Assembly: GCA_024280115.1 (NCBI GenBank)
Contig: JAJRQT010000038.1
Coordinates: forward strand, 1 to 52,406
Direction of reading: 5' to 3'
Origin: Bacteroidota bacterium
GTDB lineage: Bacteria; Bacteroidota; Bacteroidia; Cytophagales; Cyclobacteriaceae
DNA: 52,406 nt
Below, in pieces: positions 1 through 11,689 of the stretch (its first letter is position 1; every line of letters begins with the position of its first letter). The notes under the pieces are model-generated. The model saw only the letters and a list, made by a program, of their open reading frames with translations, made no database searches and was not told the origin of the DNA. Position numbers and translations under genes: made by a program.

Positions 1-840
1 GGTAGTCCATTTGCTCTGTCCGTGAGCTTTAAAGCACCGCATGTTCAGGATTCAGATATACGGCAGTTTCTGTATGATTCTGCCTACATCGATCTTTATA
101 AAGACGTGAACATTCCTGTACCGGTGAATGCAGATTCTTCATACTGGGAAGCTTTCCCGGATTTTTTTAAAAAAAATAATGAAGCCAGGCGCAGATGGGC
201 CATTCGGTTTTCTACGATGGAAAAGTATCAAACTTCCGTAAAAGGTTATTACAGACTCATCTATGGAATTGATGTAGTACTTGGCAGGATTAGAGAAACA
301 TTGAAAAAAAATAGACAAGAAGAAAATACGGTGATAATGCTTATGGGAGATAATGGCTTTTATCTCGCTGAGCATGGGTTAGCGGGTAAATGGTATGCCC
401 ATGAAGAATCTATTAGAGTTCCATTAATTATTTATGATCCCAGGTTGAAAGTAAAGCTCAGGGGGCAAAAAATGGAACAAATGGTCTTGAATATTGACGT
501 AGCACCCACGATATTGGATCTCGCCAAATTACACATCCCCGAAATCATGGATGGAAAAAGTGTAAAACCAATTATGTATGGGGAATCTGTCAATTGGAGA
601 GACAGTTTTTTATTTGAGCATCTTTTCGTACATGAAAAAATACCGAGATCGGAGGGTGTAATAAAGAAAAATCGGAAATATGTCAGATTTTTAGTTGATG
701 AACCAGGGAATGAATGGCTTTTTGATTTGGATGCTAATCCCGATGAAACCATCAACTATGCAGATTCAGATTCTTATAAATCCATGAAAGAAGATTTGAT
801 AGAAGAAATGAACGAACTCATCAATTCTGCTAAAAAATAA
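1..840 (+). CDS. Sulfatase, C-terminal part (5' end outside the window)
   Basis: The reading frame is open from base 1, so the gene begins upstream of the window; the GTG at 22 is internal. The visible 279 residues are the C-terminal part of an alkaline-phosphatase-fold sulfatase, which hydrolyses sulfate esters, typically on sulfated polysaccharides in Bacteroidota. The family signs are the SFKAPH stretch near the left edge, the metal-site segment MGDNGFYLAEHGLAGKW with its Asp-Asn pair and Lys, and the following RVPLIIYDP strand. The C-terminal domain carries the usual ELFDL-like stretch (EWLFDLDANPDE). The formylglycine motif (C/S-x-P-x-R) would lie in the missing N-terminal half, so activity class and signal peptide cannot be judged. 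upp starts 10 bases downstream, so they may share a transcript, though the functions are unrelated. Confidence 0.93.
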   Translation, partial: GSPFALSVSFKAPHVQDSDIRQFLYDSAYIDLYKDVNIPVPVNADSSYWEAFPDFFKKNNEARRRWAIRFSTMEKYQTSVKGYYRLIYGIDVVLGRIRETLKKNRQEENTVIMLMGDNGFYLAEHGLAGKWYAHEESIRVPLIIYDPRLKVKLRGQKMEQMVLNIDVAPTILDLAKLHIPEIMDGKSVKPIMYGESVNWRDSFLFEHLFVHEKIPRSEGVIKKNRKYVRFLVDEPGNEWLFDLDANPDETINYADSDSYKSMKEDLIEEMNELINSAKK

Positions 841-850
841 AGTGTAAACT

Positions 851-1504
851 ATGCCAATATACGATTTGTCATCTTCCAATTCAGTGCTAAATACTTTTGT
901 CGCAGAGTTAAGAAATGTCAAGATACAAAAGGACCCTTTGAGGTTCAGAAAAAATCTTGTCAGGATTGGAGAGGTAATGGCTTATGAGATAAGCAAAACA
1001 CTTTCTTTTGAAAGTAAAAGTATTGAGACGCCCTTAGGGATGAGTGAATCAAACCAGCTAAGTAATAATTTGGTCATAGGAACAATCCTGAGGGCGGGTT
1101 TGCCATTTCACGAAGGATTTCTTAATTATTTTGACAGGGCGGAAAATGCCTTTGTATCTGCTTATAGAAAATATAAGAATAAAGAGAGCTTTGACATTCA
1201 TATAGAATATATTTCTTCCCCTGGTATTGAAGGAAAAACACTGCTTTTGGTGGATCCTATGCTGGCAACCGGGGCATCTTTTGAGCTTGCCTACAAAGCA
1301 CTTTTGTCAAAAGGAAATCCTTCAAAAATCCATATCGCGAGTATAATTGCCAGCAGAGCAGGAGTTGATTACCTTGAAAAACAATTGAGTTTAGATCATG
1401 TCAGCATATGGTGTGCTGCCATCGATCCCGAATTGAACAGCAAATCATATATCGTACCTGGATTGGGAGATGCCGGAGACCTTGCATATGGTGAAAAGAC
1501 CTGA
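851..1504 (+). CDS. upp: Uracil phosphoribosyltransferase
   Basis: This 217-residue cytosolic enzyme converts uracil and PRPP to UMP in pyrimidine salvage. The PRPP-binding loop is DPMLATGAS at residues 135-143, the LRAG segment is at about 80-83, and the uracil-binding C-terminal motif GLGDAGDLAYG is at 204-214. All diagnostic segments are present and the length is close to the usual 208-215 residues. The ATG at 851 lies 10 bases after the sulfatase stop. No strong ribosome-binding site is visible, as is common in this phylum. I see nothing unusual in the protein. Confidence 0.96.
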   Translation: MPIYDLSSSNSVLNTFVAELRNVKIQKDPLRFRKNLVRIGEVMAYEISKTLSFESKSIETPLGMSESNQLSNNLVIGTILRAGLPFHEGFLNYFDRAENAFVSAYRKYKNKESFDIHIEYISSPGIEGKTLLLVDPMLATGASFELAYKALLSKGNPSKIHIASIIASRAGVDYLEKQLSLDHVSIWCAAIDPELNSKSYIVPGLGDAGDLAYGEKT

Positions 1505-1639
1505 GGAATGAGATAGCACGAAGTCGTTTATTTTAGTTGATTGGAAATAGACGTGGAATCCGGTGTCTTTTTTACCATTAACTTACTTATTATCAGCAAT
1601 GAGAATCATCATTTACTGAATATTTGAAAGGTATAAATT

Positions 1640-2146
1640 ATGAAGTTAGTATATAAATTTATCTGGTGGTTATTGGGATGGAAAATCATTGGAAATGTTC
1701 CAAAAGATGAAAAGAAATACATAATTATTGCTGCCCCCCATACCTCCAACTGGGATTTTCTGATTGGAATATCAATGAAAAGTATCCAGGGTTTTGATTC
1801 AAAATTTCTTGGAAAGAAAACATTGTTTCGTCCACCATTTGGTTGGTTTTTCAGAATGATGGGTGGATATCCGGTGGATAGATCAAAAAAAACTAATATG
1901 GTGGATCAGGTTATTGAGATTTTCAATAGCCATGAAGAATTTATTATTGCCATTGCCCCGGAAGGTACCAGGGGGAACGTGAAGGAATGGAAGACAGGGT
2001 TTTATCATATTGCAAATGGGGCAAAGGTACCAATAGTAAGAATGGTGATCAATAGGAGAAAGAAGCAGGTTGAAGTATTTAATCCTTTTTATACAACAGG
2101 AGATTTTCTTACTGACATGATAAAAATTAAAGAAGTGTATTTTTAA
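1640..2146 (+). CDS. Small lysophospholipid acyltransferase (PlsC-like)
   Basis: The 168-residue protein has the four blocks of the glycerolipid acyltransferase family in order: HTSNWD (the H-x4-D catalytic pair) near residue 35, the GGYPVDRS block near 75-82, APEGTR near 107-112 and VPIVRMVI near 129-136. It is expected to acylate a lysolipid or a related acceptor at the cytoplasmic membrane. It is shorter than typical 1-acylglycerol-3-phosphate acyltransferases (about 230-250 residues) and resembles the compact forms found in Bacteroidota, so the acceptor could be something other than lysophosphatidic acid. The ATG at 1640 follows an intergenic stretch of 135 bases, so it may have its own promoter, but I found no clear match to the consensus. 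Confidence 0.85.
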   Translation: MKLVYKFIWWLLGWKIIGNVPKDEKKYIIIAAPHTSNWDFLIGISMKSIQGFDSKFLGKKTLFRPPFGWFFRMMGGYPVDRSKKTNMVDQVIEIFNSHEEFIIAIAPEGTRGNVKEWKTGFYHIANGAKVPIVRMVINRRKKQVEVFNPFYTTGDFLTDMIKIKEVYF

Positions 2147-2183
2147 ATCATCTCTATATTTTCAAAAGATATTATCTTTGAAG

Positions 2184-5063
2184 ATGCATTTAAAAAAATG
2201 GCACAGAGGTTTATTCGCATTTGCTAATATTATAGGCACGGTATTGATTTTACTATGCCAAACCCCATCATTTTCTCAGCAATTCGGAGGGAGCTCACCA
2301 ACGAAAAAATGGCTTCAAATCGATACTGATACGGTCAGGGTTATTTATCCGGAAGGGGTTGAAGATCAGGCGCAACGTGTTGCCAACACAATTCACTATT
2401 TAAGCAAGAATTCCTACAGATCAGTTGGCAAAAAGGTGAAAAAATTGGACATAGTGCTTCAAAATCAAACTGTTGTTTCAAACGGTTATGTTGGATTAGC
2501 TCCTTTTAGATCAGAGTTTTATCTGACTCAACCTCAAAATAGTCGCTCGATCGGATCTAACTGGCTGGATGTATTGGCAATTCACGAATACCGCCATGCG
2601 CAGCAATTCAGTAATTCCCGGAAAGGGCTTACAAAATTCGCGTATATTTTATCAGGCGAATTGGGATGGAGTTATTTTTCTTCACTGAGCCTGCCGGATT
2701 GGTTCATGGAAGGTGACGCCGTAGTTGCAGAAACTTCCCTTACTGCACAAGGGCGTGGACGCATCCCTTCGTTTTATAAAGATTATAAAAGTTTATACCA
2801 GGATGATATTTATTACGACTATCAAAAATCAAGAAATGGTTCCATAAAAGATTTTGTGCCCAATCATTACAGGCTTGGGTATATGATGTGTAACTATGGC
2901 AGAGAAACATTCGGGAATGATGTGTGGAAAGACGTGCTTTCTGACGCCGGGAAATACAAAGGTTTATTTTATCCATTTTCCGGAGGGTTAAAAAATAAAA
3001 CAGAATATCCGACAAATGATTTATACGTGCTATCACTGAGGCATTATTATTCCAACTGGGATAGTCTGAAATACAGTGATAATGAAAAAGAAATAGAGCA
3101 GCTGAATAATGTGGACAAGGTAAATACATTCACAACTTATAAATATCCATATTTCGATGATGAAAATAATGTAATTGTATATAAATCGAGCTTCAAAGAA
3201 ATTGGAGCATTCTACAGAATCAACCGATACGGAACAGAGTTAATAATTCGACGACAGGGCCGGGTTTTGGACAATTATTTTTCATACAAGGATGAGAAGT
3301 TGGTTTGGGCGGAAATCGGTCAGGATGAAAGATGGGGATGGGAAACATATTCCAATTTGATCTATTATGATATTGCCACTGACAAGAGGAAGAAGATTAC
3401 AAGTGCTTCAAAATATTTTTCTCCGGACATTTCCAATGATGGCAAAAGCATCGTCGCCTTTCATTCGGATGAATTACAAAAATATAGCCTGCATATACTA
3501 AATATTGAAGATGGGGAATTAATTAAGAAAATTCCAAATCCCGGAAACTTGTTTTTTTCATATCCAAAATGGTCAAAGGATGGTAAAAGCATTGTTGCCA
3601 TTGCCAGAGAAGTGAATGGCAGAAATGCCATTGTGAGCATTGATATCGAAACTGGTAAGTTAGAAACCATCACTGATTATACATTTCATCAACTGGGAAT
3701 TCCATGGTTGTCTGATGAATACATTTATTATTCCGCATCCTATTCTGGGATAGATAATATTTACGCAGTCAGTCTTTCAGAGGGCAAAATATATCAGCTT
3801 ACTGATGTTGTTAGCGGTGCTTATTTCGCAGCATACAATGAAAAGAAAAATAGGCTTTACTACAGTGAATTTACCGCATTGGGAGATAATATTAAAATGA
3901 AATCAATTGACCATAAAAATTGGAAAGAGGTTGAAATTGTCGAGCCAGTGGACATGGAGGAATACGATTTTAATTCCAATGAAGAAGAGGGGGGCGATAT
4001 TACAGACAGCATACCATCAAAAATATATCCTACAAAAAAATATTCTGCATCATCAAAATTGATCAATATTCATAGCTGGAGTCCATATTTTAACGATCCT
4101 AACTATGAATTTGCGTTGAGATCAAATAATATTCTGAATACATTAAATATGAATTTAGGAGTCAGGTATAATAGGAATGATGAGAATATTAAGTATTTCT
4201 TAGAATTTGTTTATGCTCAATTATATCCTGTTTTTTCACTGTCAGCGAATGTGGGAAAACGAAAAGGGTTAAAAAAATTGGATAATGGAAGTTCTGTTGA
4301 AGTAGCCTGGTGGGAAAATGTAATTCAACCTGAAATTTCATTTCCTTTTGATATCAGCTCGGGGTTATACACAAGAGGACTTAATTTCAGCGCTAATTAT
4401 TCTTATACCAGTATAAAGTTTGAAGACAACGAAAATGTCAACACAACAGATTTTAATTTGAATGCTTCAAAGGTTGGTATGGCCTTTTTGAATGTGAGAA
4501 AAAAAGCTAAGCAAAATATTTTCTCAAAATATGGGCAGTATATAAATCTCAGCTACAACGGATCTTTGGATGACAATGTGGCCAGCCAGGCATTTTTTGA
4601 TTCCGAATTTACATTTCCGGGATTTTCGGCAAACCATAATATCGTAATTCAGGGAGCCTATCAGCAAGAAGATGCAGATAATGATTATAGATTTGGAGAT
4701 AATTTTTTATATGCCAGGGGATACAACAGACCATTGTATGATTTTATTTATAAGGCAGGTGTAAATTATCATATGCCTGTTTTCTATCCTGATTGGGGAT
4801 TTTGGGGCATTGCTTATTTATACAGGTTGCGCGCCAATATTTTTTATGATTACAGCAGAGCGCACTTGGTCAGTGACGTTTCGAACACGGAGTCTATTCA
4901 GTTGTATAATTCTGTGGGTGGAGAATTGGTACTGGATACAAGATTACTAAATCTGTATGATTTCAGCTTTGGATTCAGGTATAGCTACCTGCTCAATGAG
5001 GATCCTCAGCAATATAACCTGAAACATTCGTACGAGTTTTTTATTCCTTTGTTGAGATTTTGA
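2184..5063 (+). CDS. Exported peptidase-like / TolB-like propeller / predicted outer-membrane barrel protein
   Basis: This protein of about 959 residues has an N-terminal signal segment (hydrophobic ANIIGTVLILLCQ) that ends near FSQQ. Residues 134-138 are HEYRH, an HExxH zinc-peptidase motif, followed about 40 residues later by FMEGD, whose Glu (about 176) would be the third zinc ligand of a gluzincin. The middle (about 300-570) holds repeated blades of the TolB/WD40-like type, for example FSPDISNDGKSIVAFHSD and PKWSKDGKSIVAIAR. The last 330 or so residues alternate in the manner of beta strands and end in a terminal Phe, as outer-membrane barrels do. I chose the ATG at 2184; a TTG two codons upstream at 2178 is an alternative. 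The family is known in Bacteroidota but its role is not established; a membrane-tethered protease or a secretion-associated protein are guesses. Confidence 0.8.
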   Translation: MHLKKWHRGLFAFANIIGTVLILLCQTPSFSQQFGGSSPTKKWLQIDTDTVRVIYPEGVEDQAQRVANTIHYLSKNSYRSVGKKVKKLDIVLQNQTVVSNGYVGLAPFRSEFYLTQPQNSRSIGSNWLDVLAIHEYRHAQQFSNSRKGLTKFAYILSGELGWSYFSSLSLPDWFMEGDAVVAETSLTAQGRGRIPSFYKDYKSLYQDDIYYDYQKSRNGSIKDFVPNHYRLGYMMCNYGRETFGNDVWKDVLSDAGKYKGLFYPFSGGLKNKTEYPTNDLYVLSLRHYYSNWDSLKYSDNEKEIEQLNNVDKVNTFTTYKYPYFDDENNVIVYKSSFKEIGAFYRINRYGTELIIRRQGRVLDNYFSYKDEKLVWAEIGQDERWGWETYSNLIYYDIATDKRKKITSASKYFSPDISNDGKSIVAFHSDELQKYSLHILNIEDGELIKKIPNPGNLFFSYPKWSKDGKSIVAIAREVNGRNAIVSIDIETGKLETITDYTFHQLGIPWLSDEYIYYSASYSGIDNIYAVSLSEGKIYQLTDVVSGAYFAAYNEKKNRLYYSEFTALGDNIKMKSIDHKNWKEVEIVEPVDMEEYDFNSNEEEGGDITDSIPSKIYPTKKYSASSKLINIHSWSPYFNDPNYEFALRSNNILNTLNMNLGVRYNRNDENIKYFLEFVYAQLYPVFSLSANVGKRKGLKKLDNGSSVEVAWWENVIQPEISFPFDISSGLYTRGLNFSANYSYTSIKFEDNENVNTTDFNLNASKVGMAFLNVRKKAKQNIFSKYGQYINLSYNGSLDDNVASQAFFDSEFTFPGFSANHNIVIQGAYQQEDADNDYRFGDNFLYARGYNRPLYDFIYKAGVNYHMPVFYPDWGFWGIAYLYRLRANIFYDYSRAHLVSDVSNTESIQLYNSVGGELVLDTRLLNLYDFSFGFRYSYLLNEDPQQYNLKHSYEFFIPLLRF

Positions 5064-5119
5064 TACAATCGGAATAGAAAAAAGAGAATCTACGTGAAAT
5101 ACAGAAGGTTATTTTCTTT

Positions 5120-5185
5120 GCCGCAGATTCACAGATTTTAAATATATCATAATATTACTCTGAGAATCTGTGGCAATCTTTTTTT
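5120..5185 (+). terminator. Probable terminator built from an imperfect inverted repeat
   Basis: The arms GCCGCAGATTCACAGA (5120-5135) and TCTGAGAATCTGTGGC (5159-5174) are complementary with two mismatches. They are followed by AATCTTTTTTT, so the structure can end the transcript of the gene that stops at 5063. The arm sequence recurs elsewhere in the window (see the repeat at 39957), so this may be a co-opted repeat rather than a dedicated terminator. Confidence 0.55.
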
Positions 5186-5212
5186 ACTCATTCAATACAG
5201 CATAGAGTTAAA

Positions 5213-5240
5213 AAAGGCACACATTTCAATGTGTGCCTTT
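5213..5240. terminator. Bidirectional terminator between convergent genes
   Basis: A perfect 12-bp stem (AAAGGCACACAT at 5213-5224 with ATGTGTGCCTTT at 5229-5240) closes a four-base TTCA loop. The A-run on the left and T-run on the right let it work on both strands. It lies between the + gene ending at 5063 and the - gene ending at 5292. Confidence 0.85.
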
Positions 5241-5291
5241 TGAATTACATTCTTCAAAAATGGTCTCTTGCAGCGGCCTTGTGATATCAAT

Positions 5292-6644
5292 CTATATCGA
5301 AGGTAATTTCCAGGGATCACTATAATTTGGTACTAACAGCTTATTCGCCTTTTCAGAGTTGGTAAACCTGTTGGCATTATCATCCCAGATCAGCTTTTCT
5401 CCTGTGCGATGTGCGATATTTCCCATGTGAGAAACCATCGCCACCTCTTTGCCCATCTCAACTGTACAATTGGTCTTTCCGCCATTTCTGATTACATCCA
5501 GAAAATTAACCACATGTTCATCGAGGCTGCCTGCTCCTTTTATCCATGGCTTTTCTTCAATTTTGTTTACCCTTTGACCATCCTTCATTTCCTTTTCGGG
5601 GATTACCTGCCAGCCACCTCTGCTTACAAGTACTGCTCCATTATTGCCCTGGAAGACAACTCCATGGCCCATGCCATATGATCCGTTTCCCAGGCACACA
5701 GAATGCTCCCAAGTCAGTGAAAAGTCATCGAACTCATATAATACGTTCATGGTGTCTGGCGCCTGCCTCGCATCTTCGTAAGAAAAATGGCCCCCAAGTG
5801 CGGTAATGGTCTTTGGTCGCTTTGCATCCATCCCAAATAAGGCAAAGTCCAGCATGTGTACACCCCAGTCAGCCATGAGGCCTCCGGCATAATCCCAGTA
5901 ATATCTGAAATTATAGTGAAATCTATTCTGATTAAAAGGGCGCTTCGGAGCGGGTCCAAGCCACATATCATAATCTACTCCAGCAGGAACAGCGCCGTCC
6001 GGGACGACAGGTAAAGCGGTTTTGGAAGTATAGGCCCAGGCCTTTACACGGCTCACTTTACCAATTGCTCCCGACTTCACAAAATTGACAGCATCATGCC
6101 AGTGCTTACCGCTTCTTTGCCACTGACCGACAGTTACTACGTTTTTATATTTTTTTGCCGCCCTTTCCATGATCATAGTTTCTTCAATGGAATTGGCCAT
6201 TGGTTTTTCCACATAAACGTGCTTTCCCGCCTGACTTGCATGCACCATTTGGAGACAATGCCAGTGATCAGGAGTGCCGACAATCACGGCATCAATGTCT
6301 TTATTTTCCAATAACTTTCTATAATCTTTATAGAGCACAGGCTTGGTTTGGGTTAGTTTCTCACCCTTGGAAATGCGTTCTTCATTGATCTTTTCCACTT
6401 CACCTGCCCTTCGATTCAAAATTTCGTCATCGATATCGCATACAGCAGCGACCTCTACATTGGGATTTTGAAGAAATGAGCGAAGGTCGCTGAATCCCAT
6501 ATTTCTAAGACCGATAGCTCCAATAACGATTTTTTTATTTGCAGTATTACAGCTTGAAGTCATGGGCATCATTGAAACCAGACCGGCACCAATTGCTAAT
6601 TTTGTTGAGCTTTTGACAAATGCTCTTCTCGAACTCTTTTCCAT
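5292..6644 (-). CDS. Gfo/Idh/MocA-family oxidoreductase with Tat signal
   Basis: The 450-residue protein begins with a twin-arginine signal, SRRAFVK at residues 5-11, then a hydrophobic stretch ending in MTSSC. C32 could be a lipidation site, so the enzyme is probably exported folded and perhaps membrane-anchored. The NAD(P)-binding Rossmann start is GAIGLRNMG (42-50) with AAVCDID ending the second strand. The family's EKP motif is at 146-148 (VEKPMANS). The C-terminal half matches the bacterial type of substrate domain common in Planctomycetes and Bacteroidota sugar catabolism. Such enzymes oxidise or rearrange sugars and sugar acids; the substrate here is not readable. It is a single gene with no operon partner, convergent with the preceding gene and separated from the M61 peptidase gene by 483 bases. 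Confidence 0.9.
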   Translation of the reverse strand: MEKSSRRAFVKSSTKLAIGAGLVSMMPMTSSCNTANKKIVIGAIGLRNMGFSDLRSFLQNPNVEVAAVCDIDDEILNRRAGEVEKINEERISKGEKLTQTKPVLYKDYRKLLENKDIDAVIVGTPDHWHCLQMVHASQAGKHVYVEKPMANSIEETMIMERAAKKYKNVVTVGQWQRSGKHWHDAVNFVKSGAIGKVSRVKAWAYTSKTALPVVPDGAVPAGVDYDMWLGPAPKRPFNQNRFHYNFRYYWDYAGGLMADWGVHMLDFALFGMDAKRPKTITALGGHFSYEDARQAPDTMNVLYEFDDFSLTWEHSVCLGNGSYGMGHGVVFQGNNGAVLVSRGGWQVIPEKEMKDGQRVNKIEEKPWIKGAGSLDEHVVNFLDVIRNGGKTNCTVEMGKEVAMVSHMGNIAHRTGEKLIWDDNANRFTNSEKANKLLVPNYSDPWKLPSI

Positions 6645-7127
6645 TTATTATAGGTTTATTTTATTTTAAAAAAATGTCAAATACCAGAAAAAATTTAAAT
6701 GATATGATCATAATTCTATACTTAAAAAATACATTTTGTATTTGGCGGCACTAATTTATAAAGGCAAATTCAATAATACTTTCTTTTTACAATTTGTTTG
6801 CACGATTGCTCGTAAAAAATCAATGTATATTATTACATGAGCAAATAAAATGCTATAAAATCAATTAAAATCCGAGGATAAATGCGCTTTGTCTATTCAT
6901 TTATCGGGGCATTGCTACGGTTTTCGGTTTGCAGAGTTCTGTAAAACCCGGCGTCACTGGTAATACGTATTCTCAATCGCTATTGATTCCTGGACGGTTG
7001 GTCGTATATTTCTACCCAATGTATAAATATGAATCTTAATTTTCTCTCCTTCTGTATTAAAAATTGATTTGTATTTTGTCTTATTGAAAGTATTTCTTTC
7101 ATTGTAGATTCCGCTAAACGAATTTCT
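6645..7127. other. 483-base divergent intergenic region
   Basis: This is the divergent promoter region for the oxidoreductase (-) and the peptidase (+). It is A/T-rich and contains a small perfect hairpin AAATACA-TTT-TGTATTT at 6727-6743. I found no convincing -7 TAnnTTTG box on either strand. The nearest is TATTTCTT 19 bases after a TTTG in front of the peptidase gene, which has two mismatches. I see no coding sequence. Confidence 0.4.
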
Positions 7128-8936
7128 ATGAAGAGGTTATCATTATTTGTTTTATGGTTGATTTTTTTAAACGCTGAAGTTGAGGCAGTTGAGCCAAAAG
7201 CGAAAGGCTCACTGGAGTATTCTGTTTCTATGCCAAATCCCGGTACACATTATTTTGAAGTTAAAATTCAGTTGAAGAATTTCGACAAAGACCATGTTGA
7301 TTTTAGTATGCCGGTATGGACTCCCGGCTCATATCTTATTCGTGAATATGCTAAAAATATTGAAGGATTTAAGGCAATGGACGGTGTGAATAAAAAAGAT
7401 ATTAAATCATACAAAATAAATAAAAACACCTGGAGGGTTGAGCATAATAAGGAAGCCTTGGTAGTAATCAGATATCTTGTTTATGCTTTTGAGGGCTCTG
7501 TGAGGATGAGCTATCTAGATGAAAATCATGGCTTTATCATGGCCAATACCCTGTTGATGTATGTAGAAGATCTTCGTAGTTCTTCCTCTGTATTGAGGTT
7601 AAATTTTCCGGATAAATGGAAAAATGTATCCACTTCTCTTTCACGGATTGAGGGCAATTCAAATTCCTTTTATATCCCCGATTATGACATCTTGGTGGAT
7701 TCACCGATCGAGATTGGCAACCATGATATTCTGAAATTTACCGCCGCCGGCGTCCCTCATGAAGTGGCCATGTATGGAGCGGCATCTTATAATAAGGAAC
7801 GAATTAAGCGAGATTTAACAAGTATCGTTGAAAGTGCGACATCTATTTTTGAAGAAAATCCGAACGAGAAATATACATTTATTGTACATCATTCTGATAA
7901 TGGGGGCGGAGGGCTCGAACACCTCAGCTCCACTGTACTCGGGGTGTCAAGATGGGCATATGGAACTGAAATGTCCTACCAACATTTTTTATCACTCGCG
8001 GCCCATGAATATTTCCATTTATGGTTGGTGAAAAGATTGAAACCGGTTGAATTTGAGACGCTGGATTATAATAAAGAGGTCTATACTGATTTGCTCTGGT
8101 TGATGGAAGGTGTTACAAGTTACTTTGAAGAAAAAATTATGCACAGAGGGGGTTTTTACAGTGATGGTAAGTTCATCAGTAATTTATTATCAGCCATGGC
8201 GGGCATTCGAAATATCCCTGGATCGCAAGTGCAATCCGTTGCCGATGCGAGCTTTGACGCGTGGATAAAGTTTTACAGATGGACTGAAAACAGCGATAAC
8301 AGCCAGATATCCTATTACGACAAAGGGATGGTTTTAGGAGCATTATTAGACTTGGAAATAATCCAGGGATCTCAAGGTGAAAAGTCCCTTGATAATGTGA
8401 TTAACCAACTGTATTACCAGTTTTATAAAAAGAAAGGAAAGGGAATAACAAGTAAGGATCTACAAAAAGCTGCTGAAAAGGCGAGCGGTAAAGATCTTGA
8501 TAATTTTTTTAATGATTATATCTACGGCACTAAAGACCTGGCTAACGAAAAATATCTTCATTTTGCCGGTATAGGTTTAATTGAGACCAACAGCGTCATC
8601 AATTCAAAATCAATCGGAATTAATTTTGAGCATGGAAATGCCAGTTTAATTATTTCCGGAATTATCCATGGTGGATCTGCGTTTGAAAATGGACTAAATG
8701 TTGGTGATGAATTAATTTCTATTGAGGAATATCGCATAACTCCCGACAATTTCAGCTCCATCATCAACCAATACAAAGCTGGTGACAGAATTACCATTTT
8801 GCTCAGCCGCAAGGGAATAGTTCTTGAAAAAGAATTGGATGTTCGGAAAAATGAATCAGTAAGCTATACTTATGAAATTCTGAGCAATCAGACTAAACAG
8901 CAGGAAAAGGTCTATAAAACCTGGCTTGGAAAGTGA
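7128..8936 (+). CDS. M61-family peptidase with PDZ domain
   Basis: The 602-residue exported metallopeptidase has an N-terminal signal peptide (cleavage plausible after NAEVEA, residue 20). An M61-type beta domain follows, with the characteristic MPVWTPGSYLIREY stretch near 61-74. The catalytic region has GGGGLEH (259-265), the zinc motif HEYFH at 293-297 and the Glu ligand in LWLMEG (E327). A PDZ domain occupies roughly 490-575 (GSAFENGLNVGDELISIE). M61 enzymes (glycyl aminopeptidase type) trim N-terminal residues; the exact specificity is unknown. The periplasm is the likely location. The gene appears monocistronic. Confidence 0.92.
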   Translation: MKRLSLFVLWLIFLNAEVEAVEPKAKGSLEYSVSMPNPGTHYFEVKIQLKNFDKDHVDFSMPVWTPGSYLIREYAKNIEGFKAMDGVNKKDIKSYKINKNTWRVEHNKEALVVIRYLVYAFEGSVRMSYLDENHGFIMANTLLMYVEDLRSSSSVLRLNFPDKWKNVSTSLSRIEGNSNSFYIPDYDILVDSPIEIGNHDILKFTAAGVPHEVAMYGAASYNKERIKRDLTSIVESATSIFEENPNEKYTFIVHHSDNGGGGLEHLSSTVLGVSRWAYGTEMSYQHFLSLAAHEYFHLWLVKRLKPVEFETLDYNKEVYTDLLWLMEGVTSYFEEKIMHRGGFYSDGKFISNLLSAMAGIRNIPGSQVQSVADASFDAWIKFYRWTENSDNSQISYYDKGMVLGALLDLEIIQGSQGEKSLDNVINQLYYQFYKKKGKGITSKDLQKAAEKASGKDLDNFFNDYIYGTKDLANEKYLHFAGIGLIETNSVINSKSIGINFEHGNASLIISGIIHGGSAFENGLNVGDELISIEEYRITPDNFSSIINQYKAGDRITILLSRKGIVLEKELDVRKNESVSYTYEILSNQTKQQEKVYKTWLGK

Positions 8937-9038
8937 ATTTGAGCTTTGCCGCCGGCAGAAAATCAGATTTACCGAGTGGGTGAGATGTATTGTACTTTTC
9001 ATTTATTGAATTTATTAGTTCAAAATATACTATTGTTA

Positions 9039-11680
<2,642 letters not shown>

Positions 11681-11689
11681 CAAAATAAT

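Noticed and set aside
2173..2180. TATCTTTG matching the -7 consensus just before the gene at 2184
   Set aside because: It would start transcription at or inside the start codon and no TTG lies at the right distance upstream. It is probably a chance match.
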